64,000 nt of DNA from Chryseobacterium lathyri (GTDB lineage: Bacteria; Bacteroidota; Bacteroidia; Flavobacteriales; Weeksellaceae). The notes below the pieces were generated by a model. The model did not search any database and was not told the origin of the DNA. It saw only the letters and a program-made list of their open reading frames with translations. The stretch lies in assembly GCF_030812195.1 (NCBI RefSeq), contig NZ_JAUSSF010000001.1, positions 1,674,001-1,738,000 of the forward strand, in the 5' to 3' direction. A program made the translations under genes and the position numbers. This document shows, piece by piece, positions 64,000 through 64,000 of the stretch. Every line of letters starts with the position of its first letter. Positions within the stretch are counted from its first letter, which is position 1.

Positions 64000-64000
64000 G

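Overview
The window looks like a chromosome segment of a low-GC flavobacterium, most likely Chryseobacterium or a close Weeksellaceae relative. Supporting signs are recurrent Bacteroidetes promoter -7 boxes (TAnnTTTG, several with TTG 18-23 nt upstream), a gldD gene, Bacteroidetes-type TssB/TssC sheath genes, secreted proteins with the GIGT-x-x-P repeat, and small double-glycine-leader peptides. The genus is inferred; no search was run.

Layout. 1-3.9 kb: an ABC ATPase (5' truncated) and an ABC permease fused to an M1 aminopeptidase. 3.9-8.9 kb: pnp and rpsO on the minus strand, separated by a plus-strand sugar MFS transporter and a DUF4260 protein. 9-16.8 kb: a secreted protein, two Cys-rich leader peptides in a small operon, mgtE, an acyltransferase, a BtuF-like protein, a GAF-type methionine sulfoxide reductase candidate, a conserved 475-residue protein of unknown function and an MBL hydrolase. 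16.9-21 kb: tRNA-Leu(CAA), a frameshifted serine hydrolase, glutaminase and an alpha/beta hydrolase. 21-32 kb is accessory: three tandem secreted paralogues, a LuxR-type response regulator with a propeller sensor kinase, a pair of small HTH proteins, a fourth secreted repeat protein, a Cys-pair repeat protein, and relics of a regulator and an anti-sigma factor. 32-41.5 kb: a glycosyltransferase, a DEAD-box helicase and two cold-shock-domain genes (two of these three share a long 5' leader), lgt, a LytTR two-component pair with a DoxX gene, an SRPBCC protein, and a fifth secreted repeat protein whose shaft is nearly identical in DNA to the one 11 kb away. 41.6-51.8 kb is mostly housekeeping: L,D-transpeptidase-like lipoprotein, TIGR02117 protein, queG, rhodanese, HD hydrolase, alpha/beta hydrolase, nitronate monooxygenase, SurA-like PPIase, PfkB kinase, gldD, mutY. 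51.9-55.7 kb: a lipoprotein, tssC-tssB and a divergent kinase-like gene. 55.7-64 kb: two M13 metallopeptidase paralogues flanking a tailspike-like beta-helix protein, cinA, a small acidic protein and the end of a lipocalin gene.

How it fits together. The most distinctive material is (i) a bicistronic operon of two cystine-knot-patterned peptides with double-glycine-type leaders, (ii) a cold-shock regulon signature made of a TTGAT-A-ATCAA palindrome, a -7 box and a conserved leader core, upstream of both a helicase gene and a cold-shock-domain gene, and (iii) a mosaic family of secreted GIGT-repeat proteins with conserved shafts and exchanged heads, lying beside a sensor kinase/regulator operon whose promoter carries an inverted repeat near -44.
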